DNA of 64,000 nt from Salisediminibacterium beveridgei (GTDB taxonomy: Bacteria; Bacillota; Bacilli; Bacillales; Salisediminibacteriaceae), in assembly GCF_001721685.1 (NCBI RefSeq), contig NZ_CP012502.1, forward strand, positions 310,001 to 374,000. Direction: 5' to 3'. This document shows positions 34,259-43,096 of this stretch, one piece after another (positions within the stretch are counted from its first letter, which is position 1; each line of letters begins with the position of its first letter). The position numbers were made by a program, and so were the translations under genes. Below the pieces are notes generated by a model that saw only the letters and a list, made by a program, of their open reading frames with translations, made no database searches and was not told the DNA's origin.

Positions 34259-36076
34259 ATGAAGAAACATCGTTCAACATTACATCGGAAAGTGTTTGGT
34301 GTCGCCATGACAACAGTACTGGCAGTGGGAACATTTACGTTTTCGGCAAGTGCCAATCAAGGTAACGGCGTTGGAAATGGAAACAGTGGTGAGACCCCAC
34401 AGGGACCGAAACGGGATGTGGAAGGCGTCAACGTGATTGATACGACCAGCTTTGAAATTGATTTTGACAAAACGTTTCCACAAGGGTTGGCAGTGGACAG
34501 GGTTGTTGATGTCGAAGTCGAGTTGTCAGACGGGGAGACTGTCGTACCTGAAATTACTGATTATCACGTGTCCTCAGACGATCGATCACTTGTCACGGTA
34601 GAACACGCGAACGATGATCTTGAAGGATTGAGCGGTAAATTGTCAATCAATGACTTTGAAACCGATTTTGATTATGCTGAGAGCTTTTCATTGGATATTT
34701 TCCATACGAACGACATTCACTCAAAGATCGATAACTTCGGAAAAATGTCCGCATTCATTGACGAACAGGGTGCAGAAGCGGATAACTATCTGTTCCTCGA
34801 TGCAGGGGACATTTTCAGCGGCAACGCGGTTGTTGATTTGAATGATGGTGAGCCAATTGTTAGATTGTTAAATGAAATGGGTCTGGATGCGATGGCCATC
34901 GGGAACCACGAATTCGATTATGGTCAGGAAGCTTTTGCGGCACGTGAAGAGCAGGCGGAATTTGACTGGCTGAGTGCGAACATGGAAGTCGTGGATGAAG
35001 ACATCGCGATCCAGCAGCCGGAACCCTATACTATCAAAGAAATAGACGGTGTGGACGTGGGGATTTTCTCTTTAACACAAAATCCTCCGGCAACCAGCCC
35101 TTCCGGGATTGTCGGTCTGGAGTTTCATGATTATGTGGAAACGGCAGAAGAATATGCTTATCTGGAAGGTGAAACCGACATCCTGATTGCGCTAACTCAT
35201 ATCGGAAATAGTGCAGATCAGCATCTTGCTGAGAACGTTGATTTCTTTGATGTCATTATCGGCGGCCACAGCCACAGCAGGATTTTTGAAGAGCAGATGG
35301 TGAACGGCACACCGGTTGTGCAGGCAGGCAGTGATTCTTTATTCGTTGGACACTTCAACCTCGAATTTGATGGCAGCGATGTGACATTTAATGATTATTA
35401 TTTACAGGACGTTGACGAGCTGACGGAAGTGAATGAAGACGTTCAGGCGATGGTCGATGGCTACAACGAGGAAGCAGAAGAGCTTCTTCAGGAAGTAATT
35501 GGTTATACGAATACAGGATTGAGCCGTGACGCCCGTAATTCAAGAGATACCTCTTTAGGTAATTTCATTACGGATGCAATGAGAGATGCGGTGGATGCAG
35601 ACATGGCCATTACGAATAATGGTGGCATTCGCGCCAATATTGATGAAGGTGAAATTAGGGCTGCAGATATCTATACGGTTGAGCCATTTGGTAACGAACT
35701 TACAGAGATGGAGATTACCGGTGAGGATATGCGTGACGTGGTAGAATACTCTTTTTCCAGGTTCGACCGCATTGATATTCAAGCTTCAGGATTGTCCTAT
35801 ACGATTTACACCGATGAAGATGGGGCATATGCCGATGCAGATCTATATGTTGATGGCGAACCAATTGAAGACGACGCGACGTATACACTTGTAACCAATG
35901 ACTTTATGGCAGAAGGTGGCGATGGCTATGACTTTTCTTCAGCCACTATTCTTCAGGAAGCTGCAGGTTATATTACCAATGCCATGTTCCAGCTGAATGA
36001 TACTTTAATGGATTCAGAGGGTGCAGTGGACTATGAAGACGGTGAAGGCCGGATTCAAGTCGAAGAGCAGGAGTAA
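34259..36076 (+). CDS. Secreted 5'-nucleotidase / cyclic-nucleotide phosphodiesterase family protein
   Basis: 605 residues. A signal peptide (1-33, cut after ASA) is followed by a 110-residue N-terminal domain of unknown fold. A calcineurin-like metallophosphatase domain spans about 140-390: FHTNDIHSKID, LDAGDIFSG, AIGNHEFDYG, ALTHIG, IIGGHSHSR. A C-terminal 5'-nucleotidase domain (about 415-590) carries TNNGGIRANID and VTNDFMAEGGDGYDF, the substrate-stacking region. All metal ligands are visible. It should hydrolyse extracellular nucleotides to nucleosides and phosphate. It lacks an LPXTG signal. The strong AAGGAGG site precedes the ATG, and a terminator follows at once, so it is a single-gene unit. 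Confidence 0.93.
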   Translation: MKKHRSTLHRKVFGVAMTTVLAVGTFTFSASANQGNGVGNGNSGETPQGPKRDVEGVNVIDTTSFEIDFDKTFPQGLAVDRVVDVEVELSDGETVVPEITDYHVSSDDRSLVTVEHANDDLEGLSGKLSINDFETDFDYAESFSLDIFHTNDIHSKIDNFGKMSAFIDEQGAEADNYLFLDAGDIFSGNAVVDLNDGEPIVRLLNEMGLDAMAIGNHEFDYGQEAFAAREEQAEFDWLSANMEVVDEDIAIQQPEPYTIKEIDGVDVGIFSLTQNPPATSPSGIVGLEFHDYVETAEEYAYLEGETDILIALTHIGNSADQHLAENVDFFDVIIGGHSHSRIFEEQMVNGTPVVQAGSDSLFVGHFNLEFDGSDVTFNDYYLQDVDELTEVNEDVQAMVDGYNEEAEELLQEVIGYTNTGLSRDARNSRDTSLGNFITDAMRDAVDADMAITNNGGIRANIDEGEIRAADIYTVEPFGNELTEMEITGEDMRDVVEYSFSRFDRIDIQASGLSYTIYTDEDGAYADADLYVDGEPIEDDATYTLVTNDFMAEGGDGYDFSSATILQEAAGYITNAMFQLNDTLMDSEGAVDYEDGEGRIQVEEQE

Positions 36077-36107
36077 AAAGCCGTTATCCGATATGATTTA
36101 GTAACAG

Positions 36108-36143
36108 GAGGCAGGAGAGCGTAAAGTTCTCCTGCCTCTTTTA
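36108..36143 (+). terminator. Terminator after 5'-nucleotidase gene
   Basis: GAGGCAGGAGA (36108-36118) pairs with TCTCCTGCCTC (36128-36138), then TTTTA. Confidence 0.88.
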
Positions 36144-36357
36144 TATTCATCATGGATAGAGCGAATGGATGGTTGTTTTAAAAGGCTTTGTTAAAATTCA
36201 ATGTTGATATTTATAAAAAGCGCAAAATCCATAAAATAGAATTTGTGGGTGGTTTCATTGTCTTATTCAACTAACGCGTCCCGTATGTTGAAGTATAATG
36301 GATCCCAATACCAGAAATCATTCGAATGAAAAGATTGAATAAAAATTCGTCTTGCGA

Positions 36358-36640
36358 TCATTCTCTCCAAGCAGGTTTGTTTGCAGATAAAAAATCTTCA
36401 ACTTCATCAATGTCTGTGGTTTGTAAAATTACCCCTTCCGTATCAAAAATAATAAAGTTGGGGTAACTTTCAATGTCAAAATTCCCTGTATAATTCTTCA
36501 TAACGTTTTCAACCTTTGTATCCCAAGCCCATATTATACCTCCATGATAAAGAGATTCTCTACTTTCTTCACTTAAAGATTGATTGATGTTCTCTATATC
36601 ATAGTGTTCTCTAATATTCTCATTATCAGAAATCGCGTCA
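36358..36640 (-). pseudogene. 3' part of a thioredoxin-like lipoprotein gene split by the tnpB element
   Basis: Reading the minus strand from about 36640 to the TGA at 36358-36360 gives a continuous frame: VDAISDNENIREHYDIEN, then a middle with WAWDTKVENVMKNYTG, then SYPNFIIFDTEGVILQTTD and a stop after PAWRE. This looks like the C-terminal part of small Bacillus lipoproteins with a thioredoxin-like fold. It lacks its own start and lipobox, which are found on the far side of the element at 38480-38610. The two pieces together are a normal gene cut by insertion. Confidence 0.8.
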
Positions 36641-36950
36641 ACGAACCCCCACTGAGGTACAACGTTTCAGTGGGGGCTTGAGATAGCCAAGCAGGTCTTT
36701 TCTTACAAAGGTTGACGCTCTGCGTGGTTCTTCTCAAATCACTGTTTTTGGTTGGTACTGGCGACGTACGATCGTTTTCCCACTTGCACCACCCTTCCGA
36801 AGAAGAGCAGTTCTTCCTTACGGAAGAAACCACCACTCAGCATATAACTGGCGTGTGCTACAAGCCCCAACAAAAGTTGAGTACACATGGATGGTTGACG
36901 CACCCACTAGGCTATGCGCTAAGCAACAGCTTTACGTTTTTGAACGTCCA
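36641..36950 (-). ncRNA. Candidate omega-RNA (reRNA) of the tnpB element
   Basis: In IS605-family elements the guide RNA of TnpB comes from the 3' end of tnpB and the right end, with the guide taken from the flanking DNA. Here the non-coding part 36641-36918 downstream of the tnpB stop is about 280 nt, contains several inverted repeats (for example GAAGAGCAGTTCTTCC-type pairs near 36801) and ends at the right-end hairpin. The predicted guide would be the first 15-20 nt of the split lipoprotein gene. Position is by analogy, not by detected motif. Confidence 0.5.
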
Positions 36951-38259
36951 TGATCATGGGCGTTTTTATTTGTGTTTTTTCATCCCATTCTACTATTTGG
37001 GATTTCCGAAGGATATTTAATGCTGCATTAATGTCGGCGTGGATGCATTGTCCGTTCTCACAGCGATAGAAGCCGCGATATAGGCGCTTCCCACTAAAGG
37101 AGTACATCGTGTTATCGCCTTTTGACCAAACCGGAATATCGTCATGATCCAGAAAACTAGCTTTAGACGTGTAGCTCTCTTCCTGCTTAACGAAACGGAT
37201 GCCTTCCTTGAGACACTTGTTCTCAATAGCCGAAATCAATCTGTGGAAAGGAATTTGTACGAACTCTTGATTGTTTTTCTTCCCTAAATGCGATTCTTGT
37301 TTCCAATCGGCATTATAACCCATTACCACGGTATCGACGTTCAGTCGTTTTATCTGTTTGAACAACAAACCTACGGTTTGTGAAAGGTAGCCGCCTATTT
37401 GGAGATTTCGTTTACGCCAAAGAGAAGCTATTTGGTTTGTCACTATGCGTTTCGACAAGCCGTTTTCGATGTTTTTCTGTTTTAATTCGCTTATCTTTTT
37501 GTTGAAGTACTGATTGATGGATTTTAACTTCTTTCCATTAATCAAAAAGGCGTCTCCTTGATTCGTTGCACAACTAAGAAGATAATCTACACCTAAATCG
37601 CAACTCAAAGCTTTTGTCGTCGTTTGTTGTTTCTTCATTTGAGACATAGGTACTTCGTATACATAATGAGCCTCAAAGAACCGACCGTTTTGCTTTGGCA
37701 CAATTTCAATGTAAGAAATGTTTTTATCCATTAAATTCTTTGGCATTCGCAGTCTTAAGGGACCAAAACGTTTTCTGAAAGCAGTATTCATTGGAATGCT
37801 CCAATATCCATCCTTATCCACTTTGGGAACTTGATAGATTTCGATGACACGTTTGGCAGTGGAACGAGAATACTTTGGGAACTTTGGGCGACCTGTGAAA
37901 CCTTCAGGGGTTTCTTTCCACTTCTTTAACGCTTCGAAGAAGCTCTTTACGTCACTGAGTAAGGTTCTTCGAACCGCTTGTACGGAGTTGGATTGAATGC
38001 CCCAATAGTTCATATCGGCCTTCATTGCGCTGTCTATTTCTTTTGTTGTCGCCATTTTGTTTTCATTCAAATACTTTTGTTTAATCGTATATAAGCCTAC
38101 GTTGCGCAAAGCCTTAGAACTATGAGACATGCGTTGCAGAAGTCGAAACTCTCTAGCGCTAAGGGTGCTGCGACCAATGTTCTGTTTTTGGGTGAACCGT
38201 TGCATATTGACTGTTTTCTTTTTCTTGCGCAATACTTCAATCGGTTTTTTCCTAGCCAT
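36919..38259 (-). CDS. tnpB: TnpB RNA-guided nuclease of an IS605-family element
   Basis: 446 residues from the ATG at 38257-38259 (AGGAGGTGACAC upstream). An N-terminal helical and beta domain is followed by a RuvC fold: CDLGVDYLLSCAT (first catalytic Asp near 220) and HADINAALNILR (last Asp near 408). The zinc ribbon is odd: the second pair CENGQC is present, but where most TnpB have CxxC after YTSK this protein has SYTSKASFLDHDDIP, so the first Cys pair is missing. This is a recognised subtype of TnpB, so the nuclease may still be active. No tnpA is present. Confidence 0.9.
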   Translation of the reverse strand: MARKKPIEVLRKKKKTVNMQRFTQKQNIGRSTLSAREFRLLQRMSHSSKALRNVGLYTIKQKYLNENKMATTKEIDSAMKADMNYWGIQSNSVQAVRRTLLSDVKSFFEALKKWKETPEGFTGRPKFPKYSRSTAKRVIEIYQVPKVDKDGYWSIPMNTAFRKRFGPLRLRMPKNLMDKNISYIEIVPKQNGRFFEAHYVYEVPMSQMKKQQTTTKALSCDLGVDYLLSCATNQGDAFLINGKKLKSINQYFNKKISELKQKNIENGLSKRIVTNQIASLWRKRNLQIGGYLSQTVGLLFKQIKRLNVDTVVMGYNADWKQESHLGKKNNQEFVQIPFHRLISAIENKCLKEGIRFVKQEESYTSKASFLDHDDIPVWSKGDNTMYSFSGKRLYRGFYRCENGQCIHADINAALNILRKSQIVEWDEKTQIKTPMIMDVQKRKAVA

Positions 38260-38479
38260 TTGTGTCACCTCCTTTTCCGACCTCAAATTGAATGATATCA
38301 ATTCTTTACATCTATGCCATTCATTATACCATTTAACAAAATAGAAGCTAGATATATTTCCGAACACTTGTTCTTTTATTTGAAACACCTATCAGTCGTA
38401 AGACTGATGGCAATTCATCTCCACCTGAATCGCTGGGCTGACGCCCGTATCGCGAATCAGATGGAGTCTTCTTGCCTAA

Positions 38480-38610
38480 TGATGATAAAGCGTAAAATAA
38501 TTAGGAGGTTCTGGTGGTGTCATGTTATGAGTCATTTCATCTTTTGAAATTTCATGGTTACACGCTGTTAGAATGAGTATTGAAAAAATACTTAAAAAGA
38601 AAAACCTCAA
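38480..38610 (-). pseudogene. 5' part of the split thioredoxin-like lipoprotein gene
   Basis: The minus strand from a TTG at 38608-38610 (AAGGAGTG upstream) reads MRFFFLSIFSILILTACNHE, a lipoprotein signal with lipobox LTAC. It continues with EMTHNMTPPEPPNYF and hits a stop (TAG) soon after entering the element. It pairs with the 3' fragment at 36358-36640. Confidence 0.78.
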
Positions 38611-38769
38611 AGTATCACTCCTTACTATTCTTTGTTCAACTTGACCGCCCGGTTAGTTAAATAAAGTAATGACCTATTTACTGTAAACTCAGATAATCTA
38701 ATTGTATCATAGGTTTCTCTGTTTGGAATTAAATTCCCTTTAATGATCATATCGCTCATTGTATTTCAT

Positions 38770-39188
38770 TTCGTTGATGATGGATGCTTTCTAACACTTG
38801 GAATCATGCAAGATACTTGGTCGCTACGCCGTTAAACCGCTGGATCCAACCTTTCAGTCTTCGATGATAATTATTCACGTTCTGGATCAGCCCCTTGGTG
38901 CGGATTTTTACGGTCATACCGAAACTGGCAAATCGATAGTTGCTCCTCACGGTTTCTTGTGACCAGTACACATACCTTTTCGTTCCTTACGCCACGTTTC
39001 TTGGAGAAACCGCCCCGTTTGCGAGGTTTTCTATGATGAATCTTTCCTTGTCCTTTTTCAGAGTATAGAAAATAGGTCTCGTCCATTTCAACGATACCTT
39101 GGAAATTTGAGATTTCCATTTGTTTTAAAGCCGTTAGGAGCTTGTGTCTCCAATAAAACAATGTGATATGCGTAACGTCACCATTCAA
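38770..39188 (-). pseudogene. Relic of an IS1595/ISXO2-type transposase
   Basis: The frame at 38871-39188 has GIVEMDETYFLYSEKGQG and a basic KPRKRGGFSKKRG stretch, the start of the DDE domain of IS1595-family transposases. In another frame at about 38800-38870 the C-terminal signature NNYHRRLKGWIQRFNGVATKYL appears. The section between, with the other catalytic residues, is missing, and the N-terminal zinc ribbon is absent. It is therefore a decayed, inactive copy beside the tnpB insertion. Confidence 0.82.
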
Positions 39189-39383
39189 CTCCGCTAAAGG
39201 GCTTTAAAAAACTAAAGGGAGCCCTTTAATATAGTTCGGACTAAAACCGGAATTTATTTTTCAGGATAGCCTTTTAAAAAGGTATTTGCTTTCCGGCTGA
39301 TTGAAGATTAACATAATTGAATAATGGTTAAAGAAAAGAAATTTGATCGTCATAGGGAATAATGGCCTTATGCGAAGGAAGGG

Positions 39384-40091
39384 ATGAGGACGATGATAGA
39401 ACAGGATCAGCAAAAGGCAAATGCTGCAAGGGAAGCGCTGACACATGTGCGCTCCGGCATGGTGTTAGGTTTAGGGACCGGCAGCACATTCAACCATTTT
39501 TTAACACTTCTTGCCGAGCGGATCAAAGCGGAGGGGCTGAACGTAAAGGGCGTACCGACGTCTTTGAAAACGGCCCGCCTCGCCCGGGAAGCAGGGATTC
39601 CCCTCATCGAACTGGATGAGGCATCCACCATCGATCTGGCGGTGGATGGCACGGATGTGGCCGATGAGCAGTTTCATTTAATCAAAGGCGGCGGGGGTTC
39701 ACTCTACCGGGAGAAAAAGGTGCTGCAAGAGGCAGGGCAACGGGTGATTCTCCTCGAAGAAGACAAATTCACCACAACGATCAGTGGACCGGCGACGGTT
39801 CCGGTGGAAGTGGTGCCCTTCGGTTCGACAAAGACCCGGAGGGAACTGACCGCGTCAGGGGCTGACTGCAAATACCGCTTGGATGGTGAGGTACAGTTTG
39901 TGACGGATAATGGGAACTACATTTTTGACTGCACGTATCACGATATTACGGACATCGAAGCACTGCATCAAAAGGTCAAGCTGATGCATGGCGTGGTTGA
40001 AACCGGGATCTTTGTCGATATGGCAGATGCCCTCATCATCGGAAAAAAAGACGGAAGCGTCGAGACGCATAAACGCACGCTGGGGCTGTGA
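39384..40091 (+). CDS. rpiA: Ribose-5-phosphate isomerase A
   Basis: 235 residues, the usual length. Family motifs are visible: GLGTGSTFNHFL near 30, VPTSLKTARLA, IDLAVDGTDVADEQFHLIKGGGGSLYREK (catalytic Asp and Glu region, about 85-112) and VVETGIFVDMADALIIG near the end. It interconverts ribose-5-phosphate and ribulose-5-phosphate in the pentose phosphate pathway. It is a stand-alone gene with a terminator. GAAGGAAGGG lies upstream; an ATG at 39393 is an alternative start. Confidence 0.95.
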   Translation: MRTMIEQDQQKANAAREALTHVRSGMVLGLGTGSTFNHFLTLLAERIKAEGLNVKGVPTSLKTARLAREAGIPLIELDEASTIDLAVDGTDVADEQFHLIKGGGGSLYREKKVLQEAGQRVILLEEDKFTTTISGPATVPVEVVPFGSTKTRRELTASGADCKYRLDGEVQFVTDNGNYIFDCTYHDITDIEALHQKVKLMHGVVETGIFVDMADALIIGKKDGSVETHKRTLGL

Positions 40092-40125
40092 ATGCGCCCT
40101 GAGGATGGATGATCAGACCGAAAAG

Positions 40126-40160
40126 AGCTCACCTACCGTTGTGGAGGTGAGCTTCTTTCG
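40126..40160 (+). terminator. Terminator after rpiA
   Basis: AGCTCACCT (40126-40134) pairs with AGGTGAGCT (40145-40153), followed by TCTTTC. Confidence 0.75.
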
Positions 40161-40227
40161 TGTTCATCCGGATCAGCGCTGGTTTCGGTATTTGTGGGGG
40201 GCGTGGCGCATGTCATGGCAAAACGTG

Positions 40228-40249
40228 CAATCATATACTTCCGTATACT
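40228..40249 (+). promoter_or_regulatory. Shared palindromic site upstream of the DUF4870 gene
   Basis: A 22-nt site opening CAATC and containing TATACTTCCGTATAC is the same, at 21 of 22 positions, as the site at 43825-43846 read on the minus strand. Each is in the same orientation relative to the gene it precedes. A second 15-nt palindrome, AATATTCTGAATATT, stands at 40290-40304. The STAND/LuxR regulator between the two sites is the obvious candidate to bind them. Confidence 0.7.
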
Positions 40250-40323
40250 ATTAGAATTGGAAGGGTCTGTGCTAAGGTGGGGTTGTACTAATATTCTGAA
40301 TATTCAAGAAAGAAGGTGGTTTC

Positions 40324-40746
40324 ATGTCAGACGATATGGGTTCAACAGTGAAATCAGGATCGAGTGATGCGGAAGACAATAAGGTGATGGCGGTACTGGC
40401 TTACCTTGGGATTCTCGTCTTGGTCCCGCTCCTTGCTGCGAAAGAATCGCGCTTTGCCCAGTATCATGCCAATCAAGGGCTGGTGCTGTTTATCGCGGGG
40501 ATTGGCGGCTTTATCGTCCTGTCGATCTTTTCCACGATCACCAGCATGATCCTGGGTAACATCCCTGTATTGGGCGCACTGGTCGGGTTATTCCTCGGCG
40601 GGTTATTGTATTTCATTGCCTGGATCGCCGTCATGATCCTCGTGATCATGGGGATTTTGAACGCGGTTAAAGGGGAAGAAAAGCCGCTGCCGGTGATTGG
40701 GAAATACAATTTGCTGAAACTGGATCAGGGCGGACAGTCTGCATAA
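40324..40746 (+). CDS. DUF4870/Tic20-like small membrane protein
   Basis: 140 residues with four hydrophobic segments after a polar 18-residue N-terminus. The pattern AVLAYLGILVLVPLLAAKESRFAQYHANQG matches the DUF4870 signature (charged YHANQG loop after helix 1), and ILNAVKGEEKPLPVIGKY is typical of its C-terminus. The function of the family is not known. A second member is encoded at 62361-62735. GAAAGAAGGTGG precedes the ATG. The palindromic site at 40228-40249 links it to the regulator and lipoprotein to its right. Confidence 0.85.
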   Translation: MSDDMGSTVKSGSSDAEDNKVMAVLAYLGILVLVPLLAAKESRFAQYHANQGLVLFIAGIGGFIVLSIFSTITSMILGNIPVLGALVGLFLGGLLYFIAWIAVMILVIMGILNAVKGEEKPLPVIGKYNLLKLDQGGQSA

Positions 40747-40755
40747 TTGCAGCAA

Positions 40756-40795
40756 AAAGAACTCTTTTCGTATGGTGAAAAGAGTTCTTTCTCTC
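40756..40795. terminator. Terminator between DUF4870 and STAND/LuxR genes
   Basis: AAAGAACTCTTTT (40756-40768) pairs with AAAAGAGTTCTTT (40778-40790), with a T-run on the plus strand and an A-rich flank that reads as T-run on the minus strand. Confidence 0.85.
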
Positions 40796-40885
40796 GCACG
40801 TTATGGGGAAAGTATCCGTGCAACGAAGGTTTGTGCTATATAGACTAGAGAAAATAAAAGATAAGAGCAATGAAGGTGTCTGTCC

Positions 40886-42892
40886 TTATTGAGACTGTTC
40901 CATGACTTTCTTCACCAGTTGGGCGCGGTTTTTCACGCCGGCTTTGGCGAAAATTCTGGAGTTGTGTTTTTTGACGGTGATCTCAGCGACGAACAGTTTT
41001 TTTGCTATCGCGCTGTTCGAGAATCCTTCCATAATCAAAGTCAAGATCTCGCCTTCACGCCCCGTCAACTGCAGGCAGTCTGCGGCGTGCCGGTAGTGGT
41101 TCGTTTCTGTAACGTCTTCTGTCAGACTGCTCATGTATTCTGCCAACTGATCAGCGGCGAGATCGAGTTCGTACGTCCGGGATATGCTGTCCGGACCGAA
41201 ATCGTCGTGCTGCGCGGCGGGGATTTCCGAGAAGCCGAAGCTCTTTACGAGCGCCTGGAAAAACGGCAGCGGCGAGGAAACGATGATCTTGGCCCCGGTT
41301 AACAACAGGGGCAGTAAATCGTACATGAGTGCGATGCGTGCGTCGTGATCACCAGGATCGACATAGTCCAGAAAGCGGATGAAGTAGGCTTTTGTGTCAT
41401 CTTTCGGACGGTTCAGGTTGTCCCAGTCCGCCTTGGATAACTGTCTGAAATAGGCCCTTGAGACCGGTTCATCAGTTAACGCGTGGATCGTGCCGTGGTG
41501 AACGGGGACGACGATCGACATGGCGTGGATCTGACCGGTATAATCCCGTAACAGTTTGGTGGAATCGAGCCCCATTTTCCGGATGTAGTCAGGGCCGATT
41601 AACTCGAGCTCTGTTTTGTTATGCTCATAGGACGCAAAAAAACGAAAGGTCTGGTTGGAGACGCGGTTATAAAACTGTGCTTTACTGACGCTGACATCGT
41701 CTTTCTTTTTTTCGTAAAAATGAAGGACATCGTCAAAGTTGTACTCATCGACCTGCTCGAGATAAAATTTACGCCCGGATGTGGGTTTGGAATGAAAAAA
41801 AACGGACTGAATGAGTTCATCCCCGATATGATAAAAAAACATCGCGATATCGTCGGGGTGTTTCGTTTTGATCAGGCGTTTTTTGTAATACCCGATCACT
41901 TTCTGTTTCAGTCGATTGTACCGTTCCGGTGAGCGCTGTACCAGATCCACTTTGATGGCGTCCTGGATCAGCTCGTGAATGCTCCAGTGCTCTTTAAGCC
42001 GTTGGACGAACGACAGGTTTGTGAGTGCGATGAACTGCTGGTAGGGCACGTTGCGTTCAAGAATCTCAGACAGCGTGTGCTGGTTAAAGTACCTTACCAT
42101 CGCCGCCGCTTCGATCAGTTCGAGGAGCGCATCACTTTCCACTTCTTCAAGCCAGCGCCTCGTCAGTGTCAGAAGCACCTGTTGGATCGAGTCGCCATTT
42201 ACATAGCTGCCCAGTGCACCGTTTTCTTTGGCCGACATGCCCGCGAGCGTCAGGGCAAGGGGGTGACCTTCCGTAAAATCATGCAAGGAGTGGATCGTGC
42301 TCTGTTCGGTGATGTTTTGCTGTTTGAGAAACGCCGTGATTTCTTCTCTGTTGAAAAACCGGAGTGGCATCGTCCGGATTTTTGCGGCCCAAACCGGAAA
42401 CTCCACCCATTCGCCCTGAAGCGGGAGCCGTCCGGAGATGATCACTTTCACCGCAGGGTCCGAATGTGTCAGGAAGAACTGCCGAAACCACCGGTCGATC
42501 TCAGCCATTTTCTCGTAATTGTCGATGGCAATGATCACCTGTGTCGACTGCGAAAGTTCCGTGAGTTTCTGTTTCACTTCAAACATCGACGGGTCCGCTT
42601 CCTTGACCGGTGCGATATAGGAGCCGAGTAACAGGTTCAGATGCCGGACGAAATCCTGCGGCGTATGGGTAAAGTCCAGGCTGTCCATGCGAATGAACGT
42701 GTCGCCGTAATGGAATGATCGCCGTTCAAACGCGTGAAGCAAGTACGTCTTCCCAATGCCCCCCTGTCCGTGCATGTTCAAAATCCTCGTCTCGTCACAG
42801 CGGCGAAACGCCTCAAACACCTCGAATTCTTGAACTCTGCCAATCGGGGCGGGTTCCGTCAGCGGCCTCTGGTTTACCTCGTGCTTCTGCAT
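40886..42892 (-). CDS. MalT-type STAND ATPase / LuxR-family transcription activator
   Basis: 668 residues. The N-terminal P-loop GQGGIGKTYLLHAF (about 43-56) and Walker B-like VIIAIDNYEKMAEID belong to a STAND-type NTPase. A long helical middle follows. Residues about 490-600 (AYFIRFLDYVDPGDHDARIALMYD, SPLPFFQALVKSFGF) look like a GNAT-like acyl-sensing fold. The C-terminal LuxR helix-turn-helix is TGREGEILTLIMEGFSNSAIAKKLFV and on (about 605-668). It should switch on its targets when a ligand is bound. Its two flanking genes carry the same 22-nt site, making a small local regulon likely. Confidence 0.88.
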   Translation of the reverse strand: MQKHEVNQRPLTEPAPIGRVQEFEVFEAFRRCDETRILNMHGQGGIGKTYLLHAFERRSFHYGDTFIRMDSLDFTHTPQDFVRHLNLLLGSYIAPVKEADPSMFEVKQKLTELSQSTQVIIAIDNYEKMAEIDRWFRQFFLTHSDPAVKVIISGRLPLQGEWVEFPVWAAKIRTMPLRFFNREEITAFLKQQNITEQSTIHSLHDFTEGHPLALTLAGMSAKENGALGSYVNGDSIQQVLLTLTRRWLEEVESDALLELIEAAAMVRYFNQHTLSEILERNVPYQQFIALTNLSFVQRLKEHWSIHELIQDAIKVDLVQRSPERYNRLKQKVIGYYKKRLIKTKHPDDIAMFFYHIGDELIQSVFFHSKPTSGRKFYLEQVDEYNFDDVLHFYEKKKDDVSVSKAQFYNRVSNQTFRFFASYEHNKTELELIGPDYIRKMGLDSTKLLRDYTGQIHAMSIVVPVHHGTIHALTDEPVSRAYFRQLSKADWDNLNRPKDDTKAYFIRFLDYVDPGDHDARIALMYDLLPLLLTGAKIIVSSPLPFFQALVKSFGFSEIPAAQHDDFGPDSISRTYELDLAADQLAEYMSSLTEDVTETNHYRHAADCLQLTGREGEILTLIMEGFSNSAIAKKLFVAEITVKKHNSRIFAKAGVKNRAQLVKKVMEQSQ

Positions 42893-43058
42893 CGTCTTTT
42901 CTTACCTCATTTCTGAAAATGACATTTGACCCAGTTCACCCGGAGTGCGATTAAAGTCCTGATTTGTGACATCAGACTACAATTACCTGAATATTTCGAT
43001 TATTACAATTGTTACTATGAATATACAACTAAACAAAACGAGTGTCAAACGCATACAA

Positions 43059-43082
43059 AAACCCGCGCGGTTTGCGCGGGTT
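43059..43082 (-). terminator. Terminator after the lipoprotein gene
   Basis: AACCCGCGC (43060-43068) pairs with GCGCGGGTT (43074-43082). On the minus strand it is followed by TTTTTG. Confidence 0.85.
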
Positions 43083-43096
43083 CAGGTGCGGTATCG

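Larger units (their letters stand above)
36620..38485 (-). mobile_element. IS200/IS605-type element carrying only tnpB (IS1341-like)
   Basis: The element carries tnpB on the minus strand and no Y1 transposase. Its downstream end has the strong hairpin ACCCCCACTGA ... TCAGTGGGGGCT (about 36643-36677), typical of an IS605-family right end. Its upstream end (about 38385-38485) has subterminal hairpins (ATCAGTC/GACTGAT; CGATACGGGC... region). There are no terminal inverted repeats or target duplication, as expected. Both flanks belong to one lipoprotein gene. The exact ends cannot be fixed without an uninterrupted homologue. Confidence 0.8.

Noticed and set aside
41975..42631. Antisense frame of 218 codons within the STAND/LuxR gene
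   Set aside because: No start signal, no family features, and full overlap with a gene bearing clear motifs.
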